Virus record (IMG/VR): IMGVR_UViG_3300025131_000070
Coordinates: 1-48,253 of that record
Direction: 5' to 3' (one strand)
DNA from: a virus
Length of the DNA stretch: 48,253 bases
In this document: in pieces, positions 26,290-33,157 of the stretch
Layout: every line of letters starts with the position of its first letter
Position numbering within the stretch: the first letter of the stretch is position 1
Notes under the pieces: generated by a model
What the model was told of the DNA's origin: nothing
Seen by the model: the letters and a program-made list of their open reading frames with translations, nothing else
Database searches by the model: none
Position numbers and translations under genes: made by a program

Positions 26290-26315
26290 AGCCCCCGCAG
26301 TGACGGCTAGGGGCT
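26290..26315 (-). terminator. Hairpin after the endolysin gene
   Basis: AGCCCC at 26290-26295 pairs with GGGGCT at 26310-26315 around a 14-base loop, starting at the endolysin stop codon (26314-26316). There is no T-run. It may reduce transcription into the last gene. Confidence 0.3.
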
Positions 26316-27057
26316 AGGGCTGCAGGCTGATGAAGTCCAGTCGGCTGTAGGACCTGCGCCGGGCGCACACCTCGTAGCCTTCCCGACTACCCTCGTCGTT
26401 CGTGTTGCCCTCGATGGTGACTACCACACTGGGTGTGGCGTCGGTGACGATGCCGGTGTGTGCCCAGTCGTCGTCGCGGCGGTAGACGAGGAAGAGGTCG
26501 CCAGCTCGAGGCTGCGGCAGGCGCCGAGTCGACCGAGACGCGGAGGCGTAGCGCACGAGCTGACCCTGCTGCTCGGCCGCGAGCGCGAGCACGTCGCAGC
26601 TGACGGTGCTCCGGATCGGCCTGGTCGCGCCTGTCGCCTCGCATGCCTGCCCGATGATGTAGCTGACGAAGCCCGCACACCAGGCCCACACGTCCCCGTC
26701 GCGGCCGCTGCAGTACAGGCGCACCCACGGGCCGCGGTTCTGGCCGCCGACCTCTCGGGGATGCTGCGCGAGGTGCTGCTTGGCGAAGTAGACGATCGCC
26801 TCGGGGAGCGTCATGCCGACGGCGGCCGCACGGTCGATCGCTGTCGCGCGCTCTATCGGTCTGTGGAGCAGCTGCCAGGTGGACGCGTCGACCTCGCCGA
26901 ACTGCACCGGCGGCTGGTTCATGTTGAGCTGGAAGGCCGTCACGGCCGCTTCAGTGGCAGGGCCGAAGTCGCCATCGATGCCGCAGCCGAAGTCGTGGAG
27001 GTTCAACCACTCCTGCAGATCCCTGACGTCAGTTCCCCTGCTCCCCTTCCGCAGCAT
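26314..27057 (-). CDS. Endolysin: peptidoglycan-binding domain plus CHAP-type amidase/peptidase
   Basis: The protein has 247 residues. Residues 4-65 are a PG_binding_1 domain (GSRGTDVRDLQEWLN, GIDGDFGPATEAAVTAFQ). Residues 85-245 resemble a CHAP domain that cuts peptide or amide bonds in peptidoglycan: Cys127 in WAWCAGFVSYI is the likely nucleophile, His200 in DDWAHTGIV the base, and EGNTN (216-220) supplies the third polar residue. There is no signal peptide, so release probably depends on a holin not identified here. The ATG lies 29 bases inside the preceding gene, with no clear ribosome binding site. A modular two-domain enzyme is common for phage of Gram-negative hosts with an N-terminal binding domain. 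Confidence 0.85.
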   Translation of the reverse strand: MLRKGSRGTDVRDLQEWLNLHDFGCGIDGDFGPATEAAVTAFQLNMNQPPVQFGEVDASTWQLLHRPIERATAIDRAAAVGMTLPEAIVYFAKQHLAQHPREVGGQNRGPWVRLYCSGRDGDVWAWCAGFVSYIIGQACEATGATRPIRSTVSCDVLALAAEQQGQLVRYASASRSTRRLPQPRAGDLFLVYRRDDDWAHTGIVTDATPSVVVTIEGNTNDEGSREGYEVCARRRSYSRLDFISLQP

Positions 27058-27781
27058 GCGCCGAGGATGGCACGGGGCTCGGCGCGACGTCTATGGTGAC
27101 GCCGGCGGGCGCAGGCAGCGCTGTAGGCGCGGGTGCGACCCGTGCATCAGCCAGATCCACGTCCTCGTCCTCCTCCTCGTCGGCCGCGGCGAGCGTCGCC
27201 TCGAGATCGGCACGGCGGTGGGCGAGCGCGGCGCGAGTCATCGCTTCGAGCTCGTCTGCGGTCATGCCCTCCGGGAGCGCGTCGTGATCGATGCCGTCGT
27301 CGGCGCGCATGCCGCCAGGGACCAACCGGTCGGCGCCCTCCCGCGCGATCTCCTCCACGCGCCGGGACATGTCGACGAAGCTCCGCATGAGCCCTTCGTA
27401 GGACCGCGGTAGTACGCCGTCGGGGTCCATGAGCATCTTGTACGCCTGGGCCCGGACGTCGATGAGCATCTTCACGTCGGCGACCAGCGCCTGCGTGAGC
27501 GTGTCGGCCGCGCGCCGGCGCATCTCCTTGAACGTCTCGGCGAGGAAGCGCTGGCGCTCGATCACCCAACTGTCGTGGGTACACCAGCGCTCGAGCGTGC
27601 GCCGACTGACGCGGCCCTCGAACTTCGGGTGCTTGGCGAGCTTGTCGAGCGAGTCGCAGGTGGGGTCGGTGATGTAGGCGATCGCGGCGTCGCGTCGCAG
27701 CTGCTCCTTGCGAACCGCGACCTTGGCTTTCTTGAGCTCCACGACGTCCGCCTTGACGTCTGTGTCTTCCTCGTCGCCCAT
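27029..27781 (-). CDS. Putative terminase small subunit-like HTH protein
   Basis: In 250 residues, the clear element is a helix-turn-helix near 42-75: SLDKLAKHPKFEGRVSRRTLERW, followed by THDSWVIERQRFLAETF. This is the usual pattern of TerS DNA-binding domains (start of helix, VSRRTLERW recognition helix, W-containing next helix). A long helical middle (TLTQALVADVKMLIDVRAQAYKM) could give oligomerisation. The last 80 residues are acidic then Pro/Ala-rich and disordered. It overlaps its upstream gene as TGATG. No large terminase follows, which is unusual and leaves open that this is another HTH protein. Confidence 0.5.
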   Translation of the reverse strand: MGDEEDTDVKADVVELKKAKVAVRKEQLRRDAAIAYITDPTCDSLDKLAKHPKFEGRVSRRTLERWCTHDSWVIERQRFLAETFKEMRRRAADTLTQALVADVKMLIDVRAQAYKMLMDPDGVLPRSYEGLMRSFVDMSRRVEEIAREGADRLVPGGMRADDGIDHDALPEGMTADELEAMTRAALAHRRADLEATLAAADEEEDEDVDLADARVAPAPTALPAPAGVTIDVAPSPVPSSAHAAEGEQGN

Positions 27782-28080
27782 CAGTCCTTCTTCCCGAAGC
27801 CGCGATTCGCCATGGACCCGCCCCAGCTCCCCTCGACCCGGCGGCCGTCGGTGAGGATGGCGGCCGGCGTGAAGCGCTTGTCGCGGGCTGCGCCGGTCGT
27901 GTCTGGAATCAGCCGCTCCAGACTCGCGCCGCAGATCAGGTACTCGACGGAGCGCGGGCCGAGATCGTTCACCACGCGCACGGGTCCATCACAGACTTGC
28001 GGCGTGCCGCAGTCGGCAATACTGTGCTGGCGTTCGGTTTCGGCACCGCATTGCGGGCAGCGGTAGTCGTATCGAGGCAC
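27781..28080 (-). CDS. FmdB-type zinc-ribbon protein
   Basis: The 99-residue protein begins MPRYDYRCPQCG, the standard start of FmdB-like zinc ribbons, with two Cys pairs (CPQC and DC...VC) within the first 32 residues. The remainder is an unstructured tail. The GTG start has no ribosome binding site; a TTGACG-17-GACAAT promoter ends seven bases upstream, so the mRNA may begin at the start codon itself. Such small zinc proteins are often regulators or protein-interaction modules in phages, but its role here is unknown. It is the first gene of the probable packaging/lysis transcript. Confidence 0.65.
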   Translation of the reverse strand: MPRYDYRCPQCGAETERQHSIADCGTPQVCDGPVRVVNDLGPRSVEYLICGASLERLIPDTTGAARDKRFTPAAILTDGRRVEGSWGGSMANRGFGKKD

Positions 28081-28086
28081 GCCGAG

Positions 28087-28115
28087 ATTGTCGGTGGAAC
28101 GTCGGTACCCGTCAA
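28087..28115 (-). promoter_or_regulatory. Sigma70-like promoter driving the packaging/lysis genes
   Basis: On the minus strand, TTGACG (28115-28110) is followed after exactly 17 bases by GACAAT (28092-28087). This matches five of six bases of the -35 consensus and four of six of the -10 consensus. Transcription would begin near 28080, at the GTG of the next gene. It lies directly after three hairpins that could end upstream transcription. Confidence 0.5.
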
Positions 28116-28125
28116 GTCATGACAA

Positions 28126-28149
28126 GCCCCGAAGCTCTGGACTCGGGGC
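28126..28149 (-). terminator. Hairpin 1 of a tandem set
   Basis: GCCCCGA at 28126-28132 pairs perfectly with TCGGGGC at 28143-28149 around a ten-base loop. On the minus strand it is followed by TTGTC, a weak T-rich end. Confidence 0.45.
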
Positions 28150-28150
28150 G

Positions 28151-28173
28151 CCCCAGCGTTTCGTACGTTGGGG
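28151..28173 (-). terminator. Hairpin 2 of a tandem set
   Basis: CCCCAGCGT at 28151-28159 pairs with ACGTTGGGG at 28165-28173; a single G-T wobble (in the plus-strand RNA sense) interrupts nine pairs. The loop is five bases. Confidence 0.45.
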
Positions 28174-28183
28174 ACCCTGGCGA

Positions 28184-28205
28184 AGTAGCGGAGACTTCCG
28201 CTACT
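28184..28205 (-). terminator. Hairpin 3 of a tandem set, overlapping a stop codon
   Basis: AGTAGCGGA at 28184-28192 pairs perfectly over nine bases with TCCGCTACT at 28197-28205, with a four-base loop. The TAG stop of the upstream gene is inside the stem, so translating ribosomes would unfold it. Confidence 0.5.
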
Positions 28206-28593
28206 CGCCGAGTTGCTCGGTGATCCAGGCACGGACGGCGCGTAGCTCGTCAGGCTCCAAGGCGTCCGAGAGCGCTCGCTGCGTCTTGCCGGCCCCCGAG
28301 CACGCCGAGCAGGCGGGAGCGCTCTGGTCGAAGCGCTGGGGCGGCGCGCCGCCGCATCGAAGACAGGGCTCCTCGACCGGCGGACAGCGCGTCATACGCC
28401 ACTCCCGGAGGTACTGGGCGAGCGCCTGGAACCACCGGGCGCCCATCGGCCAGCCGAGCCCCTTCTCCAGCGCGTCGACGAGCTGGATGGCGTCGATGAT
28501 GATGTAGCGGCGGTTGTGCTGCAGCAGGAACCGCTTCAGGTGCTTCGGCGACTGCAGCGAGATCTGGTCGCGTTGTTCGGCAGACAGCGGCAT
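28201..28593 (-). CDS. Small protein with DnaJ-like zinc motif, unknown
   Basis: The protein has 130 residues. The N-terminal 70 residues are helical (QISLQSPKHLKRFLLQHN, IDAIQLVDALEKGLG). Residues 77-100 contain CLRCGGAP and CSACSGAGK, two CxxCxG-type pairs as in DnaJ zinc fingers, and the end is helical and acidic. It overlaps the gene before it by TGATG. I do not recognise a named family. A nucleic-acid- or protein-binding adaptor is plausible from the zinc pair. Confidence 0.55.
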   Translation of the reverse strand: MPLSAEQRDQISLQSPKHLKRFLLQHNRRYIIIDAIQLVDALEKGLGWPMGARWFQALAQYLREWRMTRCPPVEEPCLRCGGAPPQRFDQSAPACSACSGAGKTQRALSDALEPDELRAVRAWITEQLGE

Positions 28594-28907
28594 CAGATGC
28601 TCCCCACGAGCGTCGGCGCCGCGGTCGCGCGGACACGCAGCACGAACTCGTTGTACGCGACCGGCGTCAGGAGCTGGGCGCGCAAGAAGCCGTCACAGAC
28701 ACCGAGCGCGTGCCCATGCCGCACGAGGAACGCGGTGAACGTCCGCTGCTGCATCAGCGCGTTGAGCTGCGCAGCGCCCGGAACGGCGACGTCGCAGTTG
28801 CCGCGGACCTCCTCCAGCCTGGTGATGAGCCCCTCGACGTAGTTCGTCGCGGCTTCGGTCGTCTCGATGACGGGCGGCGCATTGGGCGCCTCGACCTCGA
28901 AAGTCAT
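28593..28907 (-). CDS. Unknown small helical protein
   Basis: The 104-residue protein is largely helical (NYVEGLITRLEEVRGN, AAQLNALMQQRTFTAFLV, AYNEFVLRVRATAAP). It has no zinc pair, membrane segment or known motif. It is coupled by TGATG to the next gene and lies two bases after the previous one. It may act with its neighbours, as these three small genes are tightly packed. Confidence 0.5.
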   Translation of the reverse strand: MTFEVEAPNAPPVIETTEAATNYVEGLITRLEEVRGNCDVAVPGAAQLNALMQQRTFTAFLVRHGHALGVCDGFLRAQLLTPVAYNEFVLRVRATAAPTLVGSI

Positions 28908-28909
28908 GG

Positions 28910-29128
28910 TCAGTCCTCCAACCGGACGGCCGTGGCGCCGTCCGGCATCCGCTCGAGGAACGCGAGCAGCTGCTCATCGTCCTCGGGCACGGCGAAGTCG
29001 ACGAGGTACTCCGCGCCGTCTTCGTCCTCGAAACCGACGCGGACGGTGCCCGGCTCGCCTACCCAGTCTTGAACCGTCACAGGGTTCATGTGCGCATCGA
29101 ACCACTCGCCTTCGTCCTTGCCGATCAT
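28910..29128 (-). CDS. Unknown small acidic protein
   Basis: This is a 72-residue, strongly acidic protein with an alternating strand pattern (GTVRVGFEDEDGAEYLVDFAV) followed by a short helix (DEQLLAFLERM). The charge could suggest a DNA-mimic type of inhibitor, but this is only a property, not evidence. A 14-base spacer separates it from the upstream gene. Confidence 0.45.
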   Translation of the reverse strand: MIGKDEGEWFDAHMNPVTVQDWVGEPGTVRVGFEDEDGAEYLVDFAVPEDDEQLLAFLERMPDGATAVRLED

Positions 29129-29142
29129 GGCGCGATACTACG

Positions 29143-29892
29143 CTACGGTGTCTCGGCCGCGACCTCGTCGGTCCCCACGTGCGTGAGGTCCGGTTCCGGC
29201 TCCCACGCACGCACCTCCACGTCGTGGCCGAAGCGGAGCACGAGCCAGTGGAAGACGTAGTCGACCACCGAAGTCGCGCCCGTGATCTCCGAGCAGCCCG
29301 TCGTTACGCCCTGTGGCTCGAACCGGGCGTACCGGAACTTGTCGGCGATGGAGTCGATCGGGACGCCGAACTGCAGCAGTAGGCTCGTCAGCTTGGCGAT
29401 GGTGTCCATCAGACCGCGCACGGTCGACCCAGCCTTCGACATGGTGACAAACACCTCGGCCGGTGCCCGATCGCTGTACAGGCCGACGTTGATGTAGCCC
29501 TCGTGACCGCCCACCGCGAACTTGTGGTTGATGGCCTCGCGCTCGTCCGGGAGCTTCCGCCGAATAGGTCCGAGCCTGGAGACGAAGACCGGCAGCCATG
29601 TGTCCAGGTCGGGGTGCAGCGTCGACGGGAACGCGGGCGGATAGCCCGTCGCGGCCAGCCGTTGGTGGATGCGGTCCCCGATCGCGAGCTGCAACGTGTC
29701 CTTGTCGTGTCGCAGCTTGATCGGCGCTGGTACAGGCGGTGGTGCGACGGGCCCATCCTTCTCCAGCCGATCCGCGAAGTCGCGGAGGAACTGTGGCAGG
29801 CCCTCCACGAGCAGCGCTGCGCAGTTGGCCTCCTCGGCCGCCAGCGTCTCCTCAAGCGTCTTGGTCGCTACTGCATTCGTCTTCACTTCCAT
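29143..29892 (-). CDS. Orphan TSCPD-domain protein (C-terminal part of class II ribonucleotide reductase)
   Basis: Residues about 110-215 follow the C-terminal domain of adenosylcobalamin-dependent ribonucleotide reductase closely: RRKLPDEREAINHKFAVGG, HEGYINVGLYSDRAPAEVF, VTMSKAGSTVRGLMDTIAK, LLLQFGVPIDSIADKF, RFEPQG, then SVVDYVFHWLVLRFG. The N-terminal 100 residues are helical and unlike the reductase barrel, and no catalytic subunit is found in the window. It could regulate the host or a phage reductase elsewhere, or have a new role on its own. It is one base away from the methyltransferase-ATPase gene, so the two are probably co-translated. Confidence 0.75.
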   Translation of the reverse strand: MEVKTNAVATKTLEETLAAEEANCAALLVEGLPQFLRDFADRLEKDGPVAPPPVPAPIKLRHDKDTLQLAIGDRIHQRLAATGYPPAFPSTLHPDLDTWLPVFVSRLGPIRRKLPDEREAINHKFAVGGHEGYINVGLYSDRAPAEVFVTMSKAGSTVRGLMDTIAKLTSLLLQFGVPIDSIADKFRYARFEPQGVTTGCSEITGATSVVDYVFHWLVLRFGHDVEVRAWEPEPDLTHVGTDEVAAETP

Positions 29893-29893
29893 C

Positions 29894-32671
29894 TCAGCCT
29901 CCCACCCGGATCACGTTCCAGCTCTCGGGGATGTCGTCGACGTGGTCGATGCGCGCCGCGGGCCAGGCCGCGAAGACCTGGTCGACCGTGCCGTCCGCAA
30001 CGTGCGCCTCGACCTGTTGCAACATGAGTTGCAGGTTGTCCGGCTCGAGCATGGCGAGGTCCTCGTCGTCGAGGAGCAGCACCCGCGTCGGCGCGTCTTC
30101 GGTCCACGCGAGCGCGAGCGCGACGATGATGGACGACTTCTCGCTGCCGCACATCGTGTGACGGCTGTGCGGGCGCTCGTCGTCGCCGACAGTACGCCAC
30201 TCGCACGCCTTGTCGGACAGCGTCAGCTGCGCCGTGAAGCCCGCCGGCATGTACCGGTTCACCGCCTCTTCGGCCTTCTTCTTCGTACGGCGCAGCGCGG
30301 CGGTCATCGCCTTCTTCGCCTCGGTCTTGAGCGTCTTGGCCGTCTCGGCGCGACGGCGCAGGACGCGGACGTCCGTCTCCATACGCTCCAGGTTGATGCG
30401 CGACGCTTCAGCGTTCCGGAGCTGGGCGATCTGCGCCTCGATCTCGGCGCTGGTCTGGCCCTCATAGTCTGCCACGTCACCGAGCGCGGCTTGCAGCGCG
30501 TCGATGTTCGCTTTGATGCTCTGCGCAGACACCTTGAGCTTGGCGCGGTCGTGCTTCGCCGTCGCGAGGCGCTGCTCTGCCTGCGCGACGAGCGCCTGGC
30601 CCGCATCGACGATCGACTGCGCCTCCTGCCGCTTCACCTCCGCGTTGTACGCAGACGCCTCCGCGTTGTTCTTCCGGAGCGCGACCATCTCGTTGATCTG
30701 CTGCAGACGCGCGTGCCATGCGACACCGGCCGTCGCGCAGAAGGGGCACGGCACCTCGTGCGGCGCAGGCTGCAGCATCACGCGCGCCAGCAGACTCTGG
30801 GCGTCGAGCCCGCGCTGATACAGAGCCTGCTCTTCAGCAGCCTCATCGAGCATCTGCCGCGCCGCGGCGAGCACCTGCTCGGACGAGGCGGTGGCTGCGT
30901 CACGCTCGCCTTGGAGCCGTGCGAGGTCGCTCTCGGCAGCCGCCTGCTCGGCGATGATGGCGTGCGCCTGCGGCTCCACGTCGGCCATCTGCGCCTCGGC
31001 GGCCGCGAGCGCGGAGCGGTTGGTCGCTTGCTGCTCGAACGCCCGCGCCTTGTCCCGCTGCGCCTCGAGCTCGGGTAGGAGCTCGACACCGGCGAGGTCG
31101 AACGCGATGTCGCGTGCGGTCTCCAGGTCCCGCTCCTTGCCGTTCGCTTCGGTGTTGGCGGCGCGCTGCGCGCGGTCGAGCCAGGACTGCATCCCGGCGA
31201 GGATCTCGGCCGCAGGCATCTGCTCGACGGCCGAAGCGACCAGCGCATCGGCCGACGCGAATGACGGCACGCCGGCGACGGCGCCGATGGCCTCGCACCA
31301 CAGGTCGCGCTGTGCCTCGTCGAGCGCCTTGGGGATCGGGATGGTCTTGAGCCCGCCGAAGCGGCGCATGATCGACTCGCGCGCCTTCTCCGCGCTCTTG
31401 CTGAGTAGGTCCCGAAGCGTCACCGACGGCAGCACGTGCTCGTAGTCCGCGACGCGCGCCGCGAGGTCTGGCGAGAACGTCGACGCCCCTGGCAACTTCT
31501 TGCCGGCCTCGGCCGAGTAGGCCGCAGTGAGCGAGCCGTTACTCAGCTCGGACGACAGGTGCTTGACCCCGTCCGGGACGAACTCGGCGACGTCCTTGCC
31601 GTGCACCAAGCCGGGGAGCTTGCCGGTCCACGCGAGGCGCACCGCCTCGATGCCCGCGCTCTTGCCCTTGCGGTTGCCGCCGACAAAGATGTTCAGCGCG
31701 CCCAGCTCGGCGGTGATCGGCACCTTCACGTTGGCGTTCATCCGCTCGAAGCGGACGGGTGTGGGATCGGGCGTCTCGGTCTTCGCGGTCTTTCGTCTCG
31801 TTGCCATGGCACGGGCTCCTGGTAGTGCATCGACGAGCAACTCCGTAGTGCGTCCCCGATGCTTCGGGTCGGCAGCGACGTTGCGGTCGACGGTGAGTTG
31901 ACGAGCTTCAGCGGCGGGCCAGTGTTCGGACAGCCACTGCGCGACGGTCGGCTCGTCAGCGTTGGAATAGATGACATGCGCACCCGCTTCGGTCCAGCGG
32001 GCGCACTGCTTGATGAGGTCTGTTTGGTCGTCGGCCGTGAAGCCTTCGGCCGTGTAGCTGACGAAGCCGCCGGACTCACTCCAGTACGGCGGATCGAAGT
32101 ATGCGACGTCGCCTTTGCCGACCTCGAACTCACGGTCGAACTGGCGGTAGTTGAGGTTCTGGATGTCGACGCCTGCAAGCGCGGTTGCGCACGCCTCGAG
32201 GTGCTCGAGGCTCGGCAGGTTCAGCTTGCGGAGCTGCTTGGTCGGGCGCGGCGGCACGTTCATCTGGCCGGACTTGTTCACGCGCCAGGTGCTGTTCAAC
32301 AGCACCTGGCGCAGCACGAGCTGCAGGCCGGCGTTGCTCCGTCGCGGGCCGTTGAACAGCTCGCGGAGCTTGAAGTACGTCGCCTTGGCGTCCTTCGCCT
32401 CCTTGAGCATCGTGTCGTAAGTCTGCGCCGCCTCGAAGACAGACAGCGGGTCTTGCTGCACGGCGACGAGGAGGCTCACGAGCTCGGGGTTCGCGTCCGC
32501 GATGACGGCGCTCTTGCCGTCGAGGAGCCCGGCTGCTTGCGCGGCGAAGAAGACCGACGCGCTGCCGCACATCGGCTCGACGTAGCACGAGAAGTCGGCC
32601 GGGAACCGTTCGAGGATCGAGGCGGTGAGCGCGCTCTTGCGCCCAATGTAGTAGACGAACGGGTCAGCCAT
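29894..32671 (-). CDS. D12-class adenine methyltransferase fused to Rad50/SbcC-like ATPase
   Basis: One frame of 925 codons carries two enzymes. Residues 1-285 are a Dam-like N6-adenine methyltransferase: YYIGRKSAL, YVEPMCGSASVFF (SAM binding) and YFDPPYW (193-196 DPPY, catalytic). Residues 289-925 are an SMC-type ATPase: Walker A GGNRKGKS at 331-338, two coiled-coil arms around a CPFC zinc hook at 642-645, a signature near 840 (CGSEKSSIIVALALAW) and Walker B TRVLLLDDEDLAML near 860. An internal ATG at 31807-31805 (codon 289) has AGGAG eight bases upstream, so the ATPase may also be made alone. No Mre11/SbcD nuclease is seen nearby. The start overlaps the previous stop by eight bases. Confidence 0.85.
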   Translation of the reverse strand: MADPFVYYIGRKSALTASILERFPADFSCYVEPMCGSASVFFAAQAAGLLDGKSAVIADANPELVSLLVAVQQDPLSVFEAAQTYDTMLKEAKDAKATYFKLRELFNGPRRSNAGLQLVLRQVLLNSTWRVNKSGQMNVPPRPTKQLRKLNLPSLEHLEACATALAGVDIQNLNYRQFDREFEVGKGDVAYFDPPYWSESGGFVSYTAEGFTADDQTDLIKQCARWTEAGAHVIYSNADEPTVAQWLSEHWPAAEARQLTVDRNVAADPKHRGRTTELLVDALPGARAMATRRKTAKTETPDPTPVRFERMNANVKVPITAELGALNIFVGGNRKGKSAGIEAVRLAWTGKLPGLVHGKDVAEFVPDGVKHLSSELSNGSLTAAYSAEAGKKLPGASTFSPDLAARVADYEHVLPSVTLRDLLSKSAEKARESIMRRFGGLKTIPIPKALDEAQRDLWCEAIGAVAGVPSFASADALVASAVEQMPAAEILAGMQSWLDRAQRAANTEANGKERDLETARDIAFDLAGVELLPELEAQRDKARAFEQQATNRSALAAAEAQMADVEPQAHAIIAEQAAAESDLARLQGERDAATASSEQVLAAARQMLDEAAEEQALYQRGLDAQSLLARVMLQPAPHEVPCPFCATAGVAWHARLQQINEMVALRKNNAEASAYNAEVKRQEAQSIVDAGQALVAQAEQRLATAKHDRAKLKVSAQSIKANIDALQAALGDVADYEGQTSAEIEAQIAQLRNAEASRINLERMETDVRVLRRRAETAKTLKTEAKKAMTAALRRTKKKAEEAVNRYMPAGFTAQLTLSDKACEWRTVGDDERPHSRHTMCGSEKSSIIVALALAWTEDAPTRVLLLDDEDLAMLEPDNLQLMLQQVEAHVADGTVDQVFAAWPAARIDHVDDIPESWNVIRVGG

Positions 32672-32966
32672 CGCCAGGCTCGAATGGTGCGTGCGCGACG
32701 CAAGCGGCGTTGCCGTTTAGCGGACACGTGCAGACCAGCCGGTAGACGTGCCCGAAGCGTGAGTCGTCGACGATCTCGGCGTGGCCGGCGTCGATGTACA
32801 GGCGCAGTAGCTTGCGGTCGATCGTCTTGATCTTGCTGGTCCGAAGGCAGCCGTTCACCGACTTCTGCAGGCGTTCGATGACGCGCATCGCTGCCAGGAG
32901 CATCTGCGCCTGCGCCGGTGCATCCATCTCGGCAATCACCTCAGCTACCTTGTACGGGTACTTCAT
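32664..32966 (-). CDS. Unknown protein, possible winged-helix or zinc-containing fold
   Basis: The ATG at 32966 overlaps the stop of the upstream gene (ATGA), so longer frames reaching to 33431 are rejected. The 100 residues begin MKYPYKVAEV with a helical first half (APAQAQMLLAAMRVIERLQ), then KTIDRKLLRLYIDAGHAEIV. The end contains CTCPLNGNAACVAH. Three Cys and His residues might bind a metal. The family is not recognised. It is coupled by eight bases to the methyltransferase fusion. Confidence 0.5.
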   Translation of the reverse strand: MKYPYKVAEVIAEMDAPAQAQMLLAAMRVIERLQKSVNGCLRTSKIKTIDRKLLRLYIDAGHAEIVDDSRFGHVYRLVCTCPLNGNAACVAHAPFEPGDG

Positions 32967-33157
32967 CCCAGGCCGCCTTGCTTCGCCCACCACGCCTTCA
33001 CGACGACCTCGCCTGTCGCGTGCTCCTTGTCGTCGTAGACCTCGCTGTCGTCGTGGATGACCGACAACGGGATCCAGAGCTGCTTGTTGTAGTCCACGAG
33101 CTGGACCAGGAGCGCCCTCTTGGTCGCGCGCCGCACTGTGCCTTTGCCGAGCTTCAT
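32963..33157 (-). CDS. Small conserved-looking phage protein
   Basis: The 64-residue protein has the pattern RALLVQLVDYNKQLWIPLSVIHDDSEVYDD then VVKAWWAKQGG. I have seen short phage and prophage proteins with such an LWIPxSVIHDDSEV core, which are probably a compact beta fold. No function is established. It is coupled to both neighbours by one- to four-base overlaps. Confidence 0.55.
   Translation of the reverse strand: MKLGKGTVRRATKRALLVQLVDYNKQLWIPLSVIHDDSEVYDDKEHATGEVVVKAWWAKQGGLG

Noticed and set aside
29669-31078. A 469-codon plus-strand frame opposite the ATPase part
   Set aside because: Leu/Arg-rich shadow of a coiled-coil gene with no start signal.
31859-32830. A plus-strand frame across the methyltransferase
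   Set aside because: No motifs, and composition typical of an antisense shadow. The minus frame carries DPPY and the SAM motif.
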